A stretch of 7,359 nt of DNA, from NCBI GenBank assembly GCA_030671095.1, contig DAOVAK010000122.1, positions 1-7,359 of the forward strand, written 5' to 3'. Shown here piece after piece: positions 1-6,592 of the stretch (positions within the stretch are counted from its first letter, which is position 1; each line of letters begins with the position of its first letter). The stretch is from Deltaproteobacteria bacterium (GTDB lineage Bacteria; Desulfobacterota; DSM-4660; Desulfatiglandales; HGW-15). Position numbers and translations under genes: made by a program. The notes under the pieces are model-generated. The model was given only the letters and a program-made list of their open reading frames with translations, was not told the DNA's origin and searched no databases.

Positions 1-1835
1 ATGGCATTTTCCGGGCAGATCTGTGCGCATACAGAACAGCCCGTACAGAGGTTCTTGTCAATGGCCACCTGATCCCCGTCCAGATACATGGCAGGGCAGG
101 CGAGTTGATTGATGCAGACACGGTGGTCCTTGCATTTGTTGAGATTCACATGAAAGGGCCTGGTCCTCTTTCTCTCACCAATAGCCCTTGCAAAAAGAGG
201 GCAATATTCCCTGGATATGATGACTGAAATGCCGTCAAAACCCATTGAGGCCTTAACCGCCTCGATGGTCTTTTTCACCTTAAGGGGTCGCACCACATGG
301 ACGTCTTCTACCCCGCAGCCTCGCACCACACCTTCGATGGAGACTCGGGTCCGCTCAACGCCCAAGGGTGCAGTATCCACACCCGGGTGGGGTTGGTGAC
401 CTGTCATGGCCGTGGTGCCGTTATCCAGAATCACCAGTGTAAATTTGTGGTTGTTATGCACGGCATTGATCAGTCCAGTGATGCCTGAATGAAAGAAGGT
501 GGAGTCGCCGATGAAAGAAACCACCTTTTGATCCGTGGCCTGCGCAAATCCGCAAGAGGAACTAACGGATGATCCCATGCAGATGAGGAAATCTGCCATG
601 GAAATGGGCGGTAAGACTCCGAGAGTGTAGCAACCGATATCAGAAGGATGAATGGTATCCGTGCCATAGACCTGCTTTACCGCATAATAGGTGGCCCTGT
701 GCGGACAGCCGGCGCATAGGTTGGGCGGTCTTCCCGGAAGCTCCGGTAAATCGGACATGTCCACCGTGGCGGAGCCCTTGTAATCCACTTGAAAAAATTC
801 AGCAATGGCCTCTCTGACCATACGGGGATCATATTCGAATAGACGCGATAGTTCCCCCACGCCCTTCCCTTTAATGGACAACGTAAGACCGTTTTCCTGC
901 GCGATAGCCTTCAGGTCGTTCTCCACAACCGGTTCCAGTTCTTCCACCACCAAAACCTTTTCCACTTGGCTCAGGAATTTGGCACACAGGTTTTTGGGCA
1001 AAGGCCAGGAGAACCCAAGCTTAAGAATACGTACCTTATCAGTGATGTTGAGATCGGACAACGCGTCTCTCACATAATTCATACTCACGCCGTTGGCCAG
1101 AATACCCCACTTCCCGCCACCTTGTATCTCATTGTAGGGGGACTTCTCAGACTTGCCAAAGGCCCGATCAAATTTATCCAGCAACTCTTTGTGCAATCTT
1201 CTGGAGACGGCTGGCACAGCCACCCAGTGAAAGGGATTCTTTTCGAATACGGCCTTTGATTTGATGGGCCTTAACTTTCCCAATTTCACAGAGCCCCTGA
1301 TATGGTTGAGCCTTGTGGTGGTTCTGAGGAGAATGGGAAGATCGAGGGCTTCAGACAGATTAAAAGCAGCCACAGTCATGTCCTTCATTTCCTGGGTGTT
1401 GGTTGGCTCAAGCATAGGGAGTGCAGATAACCGGGCGTAGTAGCGGTTGTCCTGCTCGTTCTGACTAGAAAACAGAGAAGGATCGTCAGCATTGACGATA
1501 ACCATCCCCCCCTTGACACCCTCATAGGCGAGTGTCATCAAGGGATCCGCAGCCACATTCAAGCCCACATGCTTCATGGTCACCATGGTCCTGAGACCGG
1601 AGACCGCAGCACCGGCCCCCACCTCTAAAGCCACCTTTTCATTGGTAGAGTACTCGAAGTACAGCTCTCTTTTTTCCCGGCTGATATTAAAGAATTGTTC
1701 CGGGATCTCAGAAGATGGCGTTCCAGGATAGCAGGTTGCAAAAGCCACACCCGCCTCCAGGGCCCCGCGGGCGATGGCCTCGTTGCCCAAGAGGAGTAGT
1801 TCTTTTCCCGGAGAATCTATAAGTAGTTTGTGCAT
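1..1835 (-). CDS. iorA: Indolepyruvate ferredoxin oxidoreductase, alpha subunit (3' end cut by window edge)
   Basis: With IorB, this cytoplasmic enzyme oxidatively decarboxylates aryl-pyruvates (indolepyruvate, phenylpyruvate) to aryl-acetyl-CoA, using thiamine diphosphate and CoA and reducing ferredoxin. The minus-strand frame is open for 611 codons from the ATG at 1833-1835 to base 1, with no stop. The N-terminal pyrimidine domain has YPGTPSSEI (residues 36-44), NEK (65-67) and KHVGLNVAADPLM (88-100). The TPP domain has CAGCPHR, then GDSTFFHSG (443-451) and DNGTTAMTGHQPHPG shortly after. The C-terminus holds two ferredoxin-like motifs. The second is complete (C597, C600, C603, C607-P). The first reads C568-K-D-H571-R-V-C574 then C580-P, with His where the second Cys normally lies. 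AGGGGG sits 5 nt before the ATG, supporting this start. Family length is roughly 600-650 residues, so little is missing. iorB would be expected beyond the left edge. Assignment is secure; substrate preference is not. Confidence 0.96.
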   Translation of the reverse strand, partial: MHKLLIDSPGKELLLLGNEAIARGALEAGVAFATCYPGTPSSEIPEQFFNISREKRELYFEYSTNEKVALEVGAGAAVSGLRTMVTMKHVGLNVAADPLMTLAYEGVKGGMVIVNADDPSLFSSQNEQDNRYYARLSALPMLEPTNTQEMKDMTVAAFNLSEALDLPILLRTTTRLNHIRGSVKLGKLRPIKSKAVFEKNPFHWVAVPAVSRRLHKELLDKFDRAFGKSEKSPYNEIQGGGKWGILANGVSMNYVRDALSDLNITDKVRILKLGFSWPLPKNLCAKFLSQVEKVLVVEELEPVVENDLKAIAQENGLTLSIKGKGVGELSRLFEYDPRMVREAIAEFFQVDYKGSATVDMSDLPELPGRPPNLCAGCPHRATYYAVKQVYGTDTIHPSDIGCYTLGVLPPISMADFLICMGSSVSSSCGFAQATDQKVVSFIGDSTFFHSGITGLINAVHNNHKFTLVILDNGTTAMTGHQPHPGVDTAPLGVERTRVSIEGVVRGCGVEDVHVVRPLKVKKTIEAVKASMGFDGISVIISREYCPLFARAIGERKRTRPFHVNLNKCKDHRVCINQLACPAMYLDGDQVAIDKNLCTGCSVCAQICPENA

Positions 1836-2047
1836 ATCTTCCCCCTAAAAAAGTGAATGGTGAGTTCCACAAGCCGCCATAGACTTTTGTCTCTTTCTTG
1901 TAACGGCAAGTTGGAGCTATTAACATGGAGTGACGGCGTATTGCAGCAGAAGAGAAAACAAACCTTTTCTATCCCCATCACTCCAATGCAGCCGTCGTAG
2001 CGGCTGCGAAGGCCTTAATCTCATTCCTACCCATCGGGCTTCAGCTA
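1836..2047 (-). promoter_or_regulatory. Leader of iorA with several inverted repeats
   Basis: This 212-nt gap separates the acyl-CoA synthetase stop from the iorA start and has no supported gene. It carries a perfect 7-bp stem (1988-1994 with 2001-2007, 6-nt loop). It also has an 8-bp inverted repeat, TGGAGTGA at 1926-1933 with TCACTCCA at 1978-1985. Inside that repeat lies a small AGAAAA/TTTTCT hairpin (1953-1958 with 1965-1970). A further pairing, GACGGC 1932-1937 with GCCGTC 1991-1996, overlaps arms of both larger structures, so they cannot all form together. No T-run follows the 7-bp stem on either strand, so it is not a classic terminator. I saw no convincing promoter. The gap is long compared with the 34 nt between the two upstream genes, so iorA may be transcribed or regulated separately. 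The structures are read directly; any regulatory role is inference. Confidence 0.4.
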
Positions 2048-3622
2048 TTAACTGCTTTTAAAGGTCTCAGAGATTCCCCCAAATTTTTTCCGTAACTTGG
2101 GTTTTTCAATCTTACCGGTAGGATTTCTCGGGACATCATCGAAGAAGATCTTTCTGGGTCTTTTATATCTTGGAAGAGATTCACAGTATTGATGCACTTC
2201 CTCCTCATTCATCTCTTGCCCCGGTTTCAGCTTTATAATGGCGGCCCCCATCTCTCCCAGACGTTCATCCGGAATGCCAATGACCGCCGCATCCTGGATC
2301 TTCTCGTTTTCCATGAGAAAATCTTCTATTTCCACGGGGAAGATATTCTCCCCGCCGGTGATTATCACGTCCTTTTTCCTGTCCACGAGCCAGATGAACC
2401 TATCCTCATCAAAGCGTGCCATATCTCCGGTCAGGAGCCATCCATCTATCATCGTTTTTTCTGTGGCCTCGGGATTCTTGTAATATTCCTTCATCACACC
2501 GGGTCCCTTGACCATGAGTTCCCCGGTTTCTCCCTTCGGAACTTCCTTCAAGGCCTCATCCACGATTCTGCATTCCCAATCAAAGCCCGGTTTACCTATG
2601 GAGCCAATTTTATGAAGATTTTCCATCCCCAGATGGACACACCCTGGCCCAGTCGATTCACTCAACCCGTAGTTTGTATCGTATTCGTGATGAGGAAAGA
2701 CCTTTTGCCAGTTCTTGATGAGGCTGGGTGGCACGGGCTGAGCACCGATATGCATCATTCGCCACTGATCTAGCTTATAGTCCTCAAGTTTGACCTGACC
2801 CGTCTCAATGGCCACCAGAATATCTTGGGCCCACGGTACGAGCAAAAAGACGATCGTGCATTGTTCTTCCGACATCGCCTCCAGAATCCACTCGGGACGA
2901 ATCCCCTTTAGAATGACGCCTTTTGCACCCACGATAAAATTTCCGAACCAGTGCATCTTTCCCCCCGTATGATAGAGCGGGGGGATACAGAGGAAGTTGT
3001 CTTCGTAGGTCTGGTTATGATGGCGGTTTTCGTTCACACAGGCGAACTCCAGATTCCTGTGGGTGAGGAGTATGGGTTTGGGTGTGCCGGTGGTGCCGGA
3101 CGTGAAATAGAGAGCAGCCTCGTCAGTGAGCTCTACAGGAATCCGGGGATCGTCTGTTGACCCGATCTCCAAGAACGCTTCAAACTGCTCTGCATAATCC
3201 GGCCTGGAATCCCTAGGCCCCACAAAGAGATAGTCCTTGATGGTCTCAAGATCACCTTTAATGGTGTCGATACGGTCAACAAATTCCTCACCAAAGATCA
3301 TGGCCTTGGCTTCAGCGATATCTGCACAGTATTTGATGTCCTGGGCGAGAAAACGAAAGTTCAAAGGCACGGCCCAGGCCCCGGTTCTCAGGATGCCGAA
3401 ATAGATGGGGAGCCATTCGAGGCAATTCATGAGAAGGTGAATGACCTTGTCTCCCTTTTTTATCCCTTTGGCCATCAGGGCGTTAGCCGTCCTGTTGGCC
3501 ATCTCATCAAACGCCTTCCACGTGATCACCCTCCTGCTGGCCTTGGCCGGTTCTCTTTCTATGAGGGCGATTTCCTCCCCAAACATCCTGGCATTTCTGG
3601 CCAATATCTCCGCGATGATCAT
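2048..3622 (-). CDS. AMP-forming acyl-CoA synthetase (ANL superfamily)
   Basis: Activates a carboxylic acid to its acyl-CoA through an acyl-adenylate, consuming ATP and CoA and releasing AMP and PPi. At 524 residues it matches class I adenylate-forming ligases of the fatty-acyl/aryl-CoA type rather than the shorter phenylacetate-CoA ligase (PaaK) form. Visible motifs in order: P-loop YFTSGTTGTPK (172-182), YGLSES (318-323), GWLLTGD (394-400, Asp400 for ribose), DRKKD (414-418), GGENIFPVEIE (423-433) and PTGKIEK (501-507), with Lys504 the likely adenylation lysine. The residue after PK is Pro183 rather than the usual Gly. No signal peptide is seen, so it should be cytosolic. The ATG at 3620-3622 follows GGGAG by 8 nt. 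It lies 34 nt downstream of the TPR gene, probably in one transcript, and upstream of iorA. That suggests aryl-acetate or branched-acid chemistry, but the substrate is unresolved. Confidence 0.93.
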   Translation of the reverse strand: MIIAEILARNARMFGEEIALIEREPAKASRRVITWKAFDEMANRTANALMAKGIKKGDKVIHLLMNCLEWLPIYFGILRTGAWAVPLNFRFLAQDIKYCADIAEAKAMIFGEEFVDRIDTIKGDLETIKDYLFVGPRDSRPDYAEQFEAFLEIGSTDDPRIPVELTDEAALYFTSGTTGTPKPILLTHRNLEFACVNENRHHNQTYEDNFLCIPPLYHTGGKMHWFGNFIVGAKGVILKGIRPEWILEAMSEEQCTIVFLLVPWAQDILVAIETGQVKLEDYKLDQWRMMHIGAQPVPPSLIKNWQKVFPHHEYDTNYGLSESTGPGCVHLGMENLHKIGSIGKPGFDWECRIVDEALKEVPKGETGELMVKGPGVMKEYYKNPEATEKTMIDGWLLTGDMARFDEDRFIWLVDRKKDVIITGGENIFPVEIEDFLMENEKIQDAAVIGIPDERLGEMGAAIIKLKPGQEMNEEEVHQYCESLPRYKRPRKIFFDDVPRNPTGKIEKPKLRKKFGGISETFKSS

Positions 3623-3656
3623 CTTTTCGCTCCCGGTAAAAGCTACATTTTAGCTA

Positions 3657-4352
3657 TTAGGAATGATACTCAGCAAGATGGGCCTTGGCTATGGGCAAAA
3701 AGGGCGAACTTTTGTATTTCTCTAAGAATTCCTCAAGAATTTTCTTGGATCTATCTTTTTGGTTATCGAGCCTGTAAACACGGGCAAGGCTGAGCATGGC
3801 CTGTTCTTTAAAAAAATCGTTTGGCCCGTCCACCACCTGGCTCAGACTCTCAATGGCGCTTTCAAATTCTCCATTGGCTTCGTAACAGGCTGCCAACGCC
3901 AATCTAGCCAGAGACTGATAGGGTGAATTATCAGGGACTTTATCCAGGAACTCTAGGTACAACCCAATAGCCTCATCATATTTTCTCTCAGCCATCCTGA
4001 GATAGGCCAGCTCGGGAAGGGCCAGGCGGCTTACTTTTGACATCCCATACTTATCAATGACCTTCTGAAACAACTCGGCAGACTCTTTCAAGGCCTCGGC
4101 ATCCTTTTCCGGACCCGCGTTCTCAGCAAGGATATAGTAGGCCGTGTTGTACGTGGTCTGTCCCTTTTTGTCCATATAGCCCTTAAAGGTGGTTATGCCC
4201 AGGTAGATGATAAGACCGGCAGCCACGGCCCCACCCAGATAGGTGAACTGTCGGGAATGTTCTCTGATAAAAAGGGCTGCCCTGCCCGAGAAAGTAAGAA
4301 ATTCATCCGGTTCTTTTAAAAGCTGTTTGCGGGTGACTTTTTTCTTTGCCAT
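3657..4352 (-). CDS. Membrane-anchored tetratricopeptide repeat protein (YfgM-like layout)
   Basis: A 231-residue protein with a basic N-terminus (MAKKKVTRKQ), one transmembrane segment at about residues 37-56, and a C-terminal region of TPR-like helical pairs. The clearest repeats fall near 108-141 (AYLRMAERKYDEAIGLY), 145-178 (ARLALAACYEANGEFESAI) and 182-214 (AMLSLARVYRLDNQKDRSK). The positive-inside rule puts the TPR domain outside the cytoplasmic membrane. This order of basic tail, single membrane helix and TPRs is that of YfgM, the SecYEG/PpiD-associated protein of Escherichia coli, and of the Tpr_21-type domain. Orthology to YfgM is not established here. There is no enzymatic motif. 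The ATG at 4350-4352 has AGGA about 10 nt upstream, a modest ribosome site. It is the first gene after the divergent region and likely leads the transcript into the acyl-CoA synthetase; that link may be positional only. Confidence 0.82.
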   Translation of the reverse strand: MAKKKVTRKQLLKEPDEFLTFSGRAALFIREHSRQFTYLGGAVAAGLIIYLGITTFKGYMDKKGQTTYNTAYYILAENAGPEKDAEALKESAELFQKVIDKYGMSKVSRLALPELAYLRMAERKYDEAIGLYLEFLDKVPDNSPYQSLARLALAACYEANGEFESAIESLSQVVDGPNDFFKEQAMLSLARVYRLDNQKDRSKKILEEFLEKYKSSPFLPIAKAHLAEYHS

Positions 4353-4387
4353 GATCTGATTGTCCTATTTTACTTAAGTTATTAATT

Positions 4388-4416
4388 CGTTTAACAAAAG
4401 CCTTTAACGGGGTCAA
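4388..4416 (-). promoter_or_regulatory. Candidate sigma70-type promoter for the TPR/acyl-CoA synthetase genes
   Basis: On the minus strand TTGACC (4411-4416) matches five of six bases of the -35 consensus. It is followed, after 15-17 nt, by GTTAAACG, which offers a weak -10 (GTTAAA, TTAAAC or TAAACG). The predicted start would leave a leader of about 30 nt before the ATG at 4352. TTGAC followed by a TTAAA-like -10 is, as far as I recall, a common look for housekeeping promoters in Desulfobacterota. This is a pattern call only. Confidence 0.45.
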
Positions 4417-4518
4417 GGTAAAAAGATTGAAGCCGGTCGCCGGGCTCCAGGGGTTGGCCGGAACAATTCAGATAAGTCTTCATTGCCCCATTGGAGAGCG
4501 CTCGGTTAAAAAGATTCC

Positions 4519-4547
4519 TTGTATTTTGCCTTTCAAGACCTGATAAT
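4519..4547 (+). promoter_or_regulatory. Candidate sigma70-type promoter for the DedA gene
   Basis: TTGTAT (4519-4524) and GATAAT (4542-4547) are separated by 17 nt. The -10 matches five of six consensus bases and the -35 four of six. Transcription would start near 4554, giving a leader of about 75 nt before the ATG at 4630. It points away from the minus-strand candidate in the same intergenic region, in keeping with the divergent gene order. Confidence 0.5.
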
Positions 4548-4559
4548 TAATTCTGAAAA

Positions 4560-4615
4560 GCGGTCACTTCACCGTCTAAAGGTGTCATTTCCTTTTGCGA
4601 TCAACTGGAAACACC
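4560..4615 (+). promoter_or_regulatory. Hairpins in the predicted dedA leader
   Basis: Two adjacent stem-loops lie between the predicted start of transcription and the DedA start codon. The first pairs CGGT 4561-4564 with ACCG 4571-4574, with a 6-nt loop. The second pairs GGTGT 4581-4585 plus TTCC 4589-4592 with GGAAACACC 4607-4615, making nine base pairs with a 3-nt bulge and a 14-nt loop. The second ends 14 nt before the ATG. The only GGA-type purine run in the leader (GGAA 4607-4610) is buried in it and is too far from the start codon for a normal Shine-Dalgarno role. Structure is inferred by eye; function is unknown. Confidence 0.35.
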
Positions 4616-4629
4616 AACTCTAAGCGATA

Positions 4630-5250
4630 ATGACCTATACGGAAACATTCTTGAATTACCTCCATTCTCTCCCTGATGCCCTCATCTATCTCTTGCTGGG
4701 TCTGAGCGCATACGTGGAAAACATATTTCCACCTATTCCCGGAGATACCATTACTGTTTTTGGGGCCTTCTTGGTGGGAAATGGTAGACTGGATTTTTTC
4801 GGGGTCTACATCTGCACCACCCTGGGCAGCCTGCTGGGCTTTATGACACTGTTTTGGCTGGGGCTCTACCTGGGACGCCGCTTCTTCATAGAGAAAGACT
4901 ACAGGTTCTTAAAGGCAAAGGATATTATTAAAGCGGAAGAGTGGTACCGAAAACATGGTTACCTCCTTGTGGCTTTCAATCGTTTTCTTCCCGGGATCCG
5001 CTCCGTCATATCATTGGCAGGGGGTATATCGAGATTAAAGGTCATGGGCGTCGCCCTTCTGGCGCTCTTGAGTTGTGCGGTGTGGAACCTGATCTGGATA
5101 TTGCTGGGTTACGTATTGGGAACCAACTGGGAGGTATTTGAGGCAAGGGCCTCTGCGATCTTGACGAGATACAATATCATTGTCCTCTTTTTTGTCGCCC
5201 TGGTTGTTATCTTCATTGTGATCAGAAAAAAGTATCGAAAAGAAAGCTGA
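4630..5250 (+). CDS. DedA-family integral membrane protein
   Basis: A 206-residue polytopic inner-membrane protein of the DedA (SNARE-associated/VTT, PF09335) family. Family members support membrane homeostasis; some have been shown to flip undecaprenyl phosphate or phosphatidylethanolamine, so lipid translocation is a fair guess here, though the substrate is open. Diagnostic motifs are present: E30-N-I-F-P-P-I-P-G-D39 near the N-terminus and F116-N-R118-F-L-P-G-I-R124 in the second re-entrant region, followed by LAGG (129-132). These acidic and arginine positions correspond to residues essential in E. coli YqjA/YghB-type proteins. Hydrophobic segments lie near 15-38, 42-52, 56-82, 138-163 and 178-200, and the protein ends in a basic tail (RKKYRKES). 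The length is normal. The ATG at 4630 has only a weak TAAG upstream. The gene is divergent from the TPR gene and converges on the DUF362 gene 40 nt away, so it is probably a single-gene unit. Confidence 0.93.
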   Translation: MTYTETFLNYLHSLPDALIYLLLGLSAYVENIFPPIPGDTITVFGAFLVGNGRLDFFGVYICTTLGSLLGFMTLFWLGLYLGRRFFIEKDYRFLKAKDIIKAEEWYRKHGYLLVAFNRFLPGIRSVISLAGGISRLKVMGVALLALLSCAVWNLIWILLGYVLGTNWEVFEARASAILTRYNIIVLFFVALVVIFIVIRKKYRKES

Positions 5251-5290
5251 TCGATAAAGCCCCTCCATTCACAGTCACTTTAGTTCACCT

Positions 5291-6592
5291 CTATTTTAGA
5301 TAGAAGAAATCCTCCTCAAAACCTTTTTTACCCTCATAGCGCTCCACGAGAGAGCGGCGGTATTTTTCGTAATAATCCATGTCGGGATGAATGCCACACC
5401 TCTCCATGGCCTCCCGAATGGAGTCCATGGTGGGCGGGCATCCTTTCACAAAAACCGCCTCTCTGATGTTTGTGTCTTTTCGGTTGGCTTTGATCATGCA
5501 GTTGCCCAGGAGAAGGGTACTTCTCGCTCTCCCCGAAGGCCTCATTGCTTTTCCGGTCAGGATTTCGATCTCATTGAACGGGACACCCTGATGGGCTGAC
5601 ATGACCATGACAAGGACGGGGCTGTAAAGTCCTGAGCACCCCGTGCAAAGGGTTTTGTCATACTTGGGGATGGAAATCCCCTGTATGCCCATCCTTTCCC
5701 ACGCCCTGGGGCCCGTATTATCGTCAAGCCATCGGTTGTCCCACTTGAGAGGGCGTTTCAACGCCTCGAGGGGTGTTCCCCGGAGGTGCCATTGTTCCAG
5801 GTCGAGTGATCGGGCATGTCGGTCAGCGTATGCTTTGATATGTGGGACATCTGATGGATCAAGACCGGCAAGGGCTGCACCCACGGCGTCTACGCCCAGA
5901 GAGTCTTTCGAGGCCACGAGGGCATTCATCCGCACGGCCTTTCCCATATAAAAAGGACCTTTTTCGAGACCGTAGATACCATCAAGCACGGTAAGGGCTG
6001 GCCTCAACTTCTCCACGAAAAGGGAAAGGTAATGATCAAGGGACTGGTCGGGCCTGTGGCAAAATTTTCTGGATTTAATGGAGAGGCAGCCCTTCAGATT
6101 CTTCATTCCCAGGGAAAGGATGCCCTGATTGTGCGTTTTAAGGGCCGGCATATTGATCAGGAAGTCTGCCTGCAGGGCCGGCTTAGAGACTTGCAAGGTG
6201 AATCCACCGAAATCCACATTCTCAAAGGGCTCCCGGAGGATATCCAGCAGCGTCACACCATAACGCTCCGTGAGTTTGTGATAGCCCAGGGCCTCGTATA
6301 TGCGTCCTGTTCCCACACCAAACCGCTTGCCGTGGGCCGATCCTTCGCCGATGGTGATCTTCTCCACGCCACGCTCTTTGAGCAGGAAGACCATGTCATG
6401 GACAAGTCTGGTGGTGGTGTAGACCCCATAGAGCGGCATGGGATATTTATCATCCCAGGCCACTAAGTTGGGTTTGATAAAGACATGGTGATGGGTGGCC
6501 AACGCATCCAAGCCGCCGCACAGATCCAGTAATCCTCTAAGGGAGTTGGGAGATTTTTCGTACTGCTCAAGCGCTACAACGGGTTTATTCAT
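5291..6592 (-). CDS. DUF362 protein with a C-terminal cysteine domain
   Basis: A 433-residue protein of the DUF362 (PF04015) family, whose reaction is unknown. The family core is clear: VFIKPNLV (37-44), ITIGEGS (79-85), FLINMPALKTH (144-154), SLGMKNLKGC (160-169), LTVLDGIYGLEKGP (200-213) and SKDSLGVDAVGAALAGLDP (228-246). Many DUF362 proteins also carry a two-cluster ferredoxin domain. Here there is none; instead residues 316-387 hold C316-T-G-C319, then LLLGNC365 and KGC385-PP. That pattern recalls the proximal [4Fe-4S] scaffold of hydrogenase small subunits and NuoB, so one Fe-S cluster is plausible. No signal peptide or membrane helix is seen. The ATG (6590-6592) overlaps the stop of the flavoprotein gene as ATGA, with AAGGG 8 nt upstream, so the two are probably translationally coupled and may act together. 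It ends in TAG, 40 nt from the convergent dedA stop. Confidence 0.88.
   Translation of the reverse strand: MNKPVVALEQYEKSPNSLRGLLDLCGGLDALATHHHVFIKPNLVAWDDKYPMPLYGVYTTTRLVHDMVFLLKERGVEKITIGEGSAHGKRFGVGTGRIYEALGYHKLTERYGVTLLDILREPFENVDFGGFTLQVSKPALQADFLINMPALKTHNQGILSLGMKNLKGCLSIKSRKFCHRPDQSLDHYLSLFVEKLRPALTVLDGIYGLEKGPFYMGKAVRMNALVASKDSLGVDAVGAALAGLDPSDVPHIKAYADRHARSLDLEQWHLRGTPLEALKRPLKWDNRWLDDNTGPRAWERMGIQGISIPKYDKTLCTGCSGLYSPVLVMVMSAHQGVPFNEIEILTGKAMRPSGRARSTLLLGNCMIKANRKDTNIREAVFVKGCPPTMDSIREAMERCGIHPDMDYYEKYRRSLVERYEGKKGFEEDFFYLK

Noticed and set aside
805..1259. Overlapping plus-strand frames inside the iorA region
   Set aside because: The minus strand here encodes uninterrupted IorA sequence; these frames have no independent support.
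1708..1926. A 72-codon minus-strand frame spanning the iorA start
   Set aside because: It is out of frame with iorA and covers its ribosome site and N-terminus. The IorA frame has the family motifs; this one has none.
1988..2007. The 7-bp hairpin as an intrinsic terminator of the acyl-CoA synthetase transcript
   Set aside because: No T-run follows the stem on either strand; it is kept only as part of the leader structure.
2189..2773. A 194-codon plus-strand open frame opposite the acyl-CoA synthetase
   Set aside because: It lies wholly antisense to a gene with all ANL motifs intact, and its translation shows no recognisable domain. It is a shadow frame.
3071..3076. Pro183 after the P-loop PK of the acyl-CoA synthetase, where Gly is usual, as a sign of an inactive enzyme
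   Set aside because: All other adenylation motifs and Lys504 are intact, and this position tolerates variation in the superfamily, so inactivity is not supported.
4431..4446. GC-rich stem (AGCCGG/CCGGGCT with a bulge) as a terminator in the divergent region
   Set aside because: No T-run follows and no gene transcribes towards it; it lies upstream of the minus-strand promoter candidate. Short GC-rich pairings are common by chance.
6032..6466. A 144-codon plus-strand open frame opposite the DUF362 gene
   Set aside because: Antisense to a clear family member; the translation resembles no known protein and its length is expected from the coding bias of the real gene.
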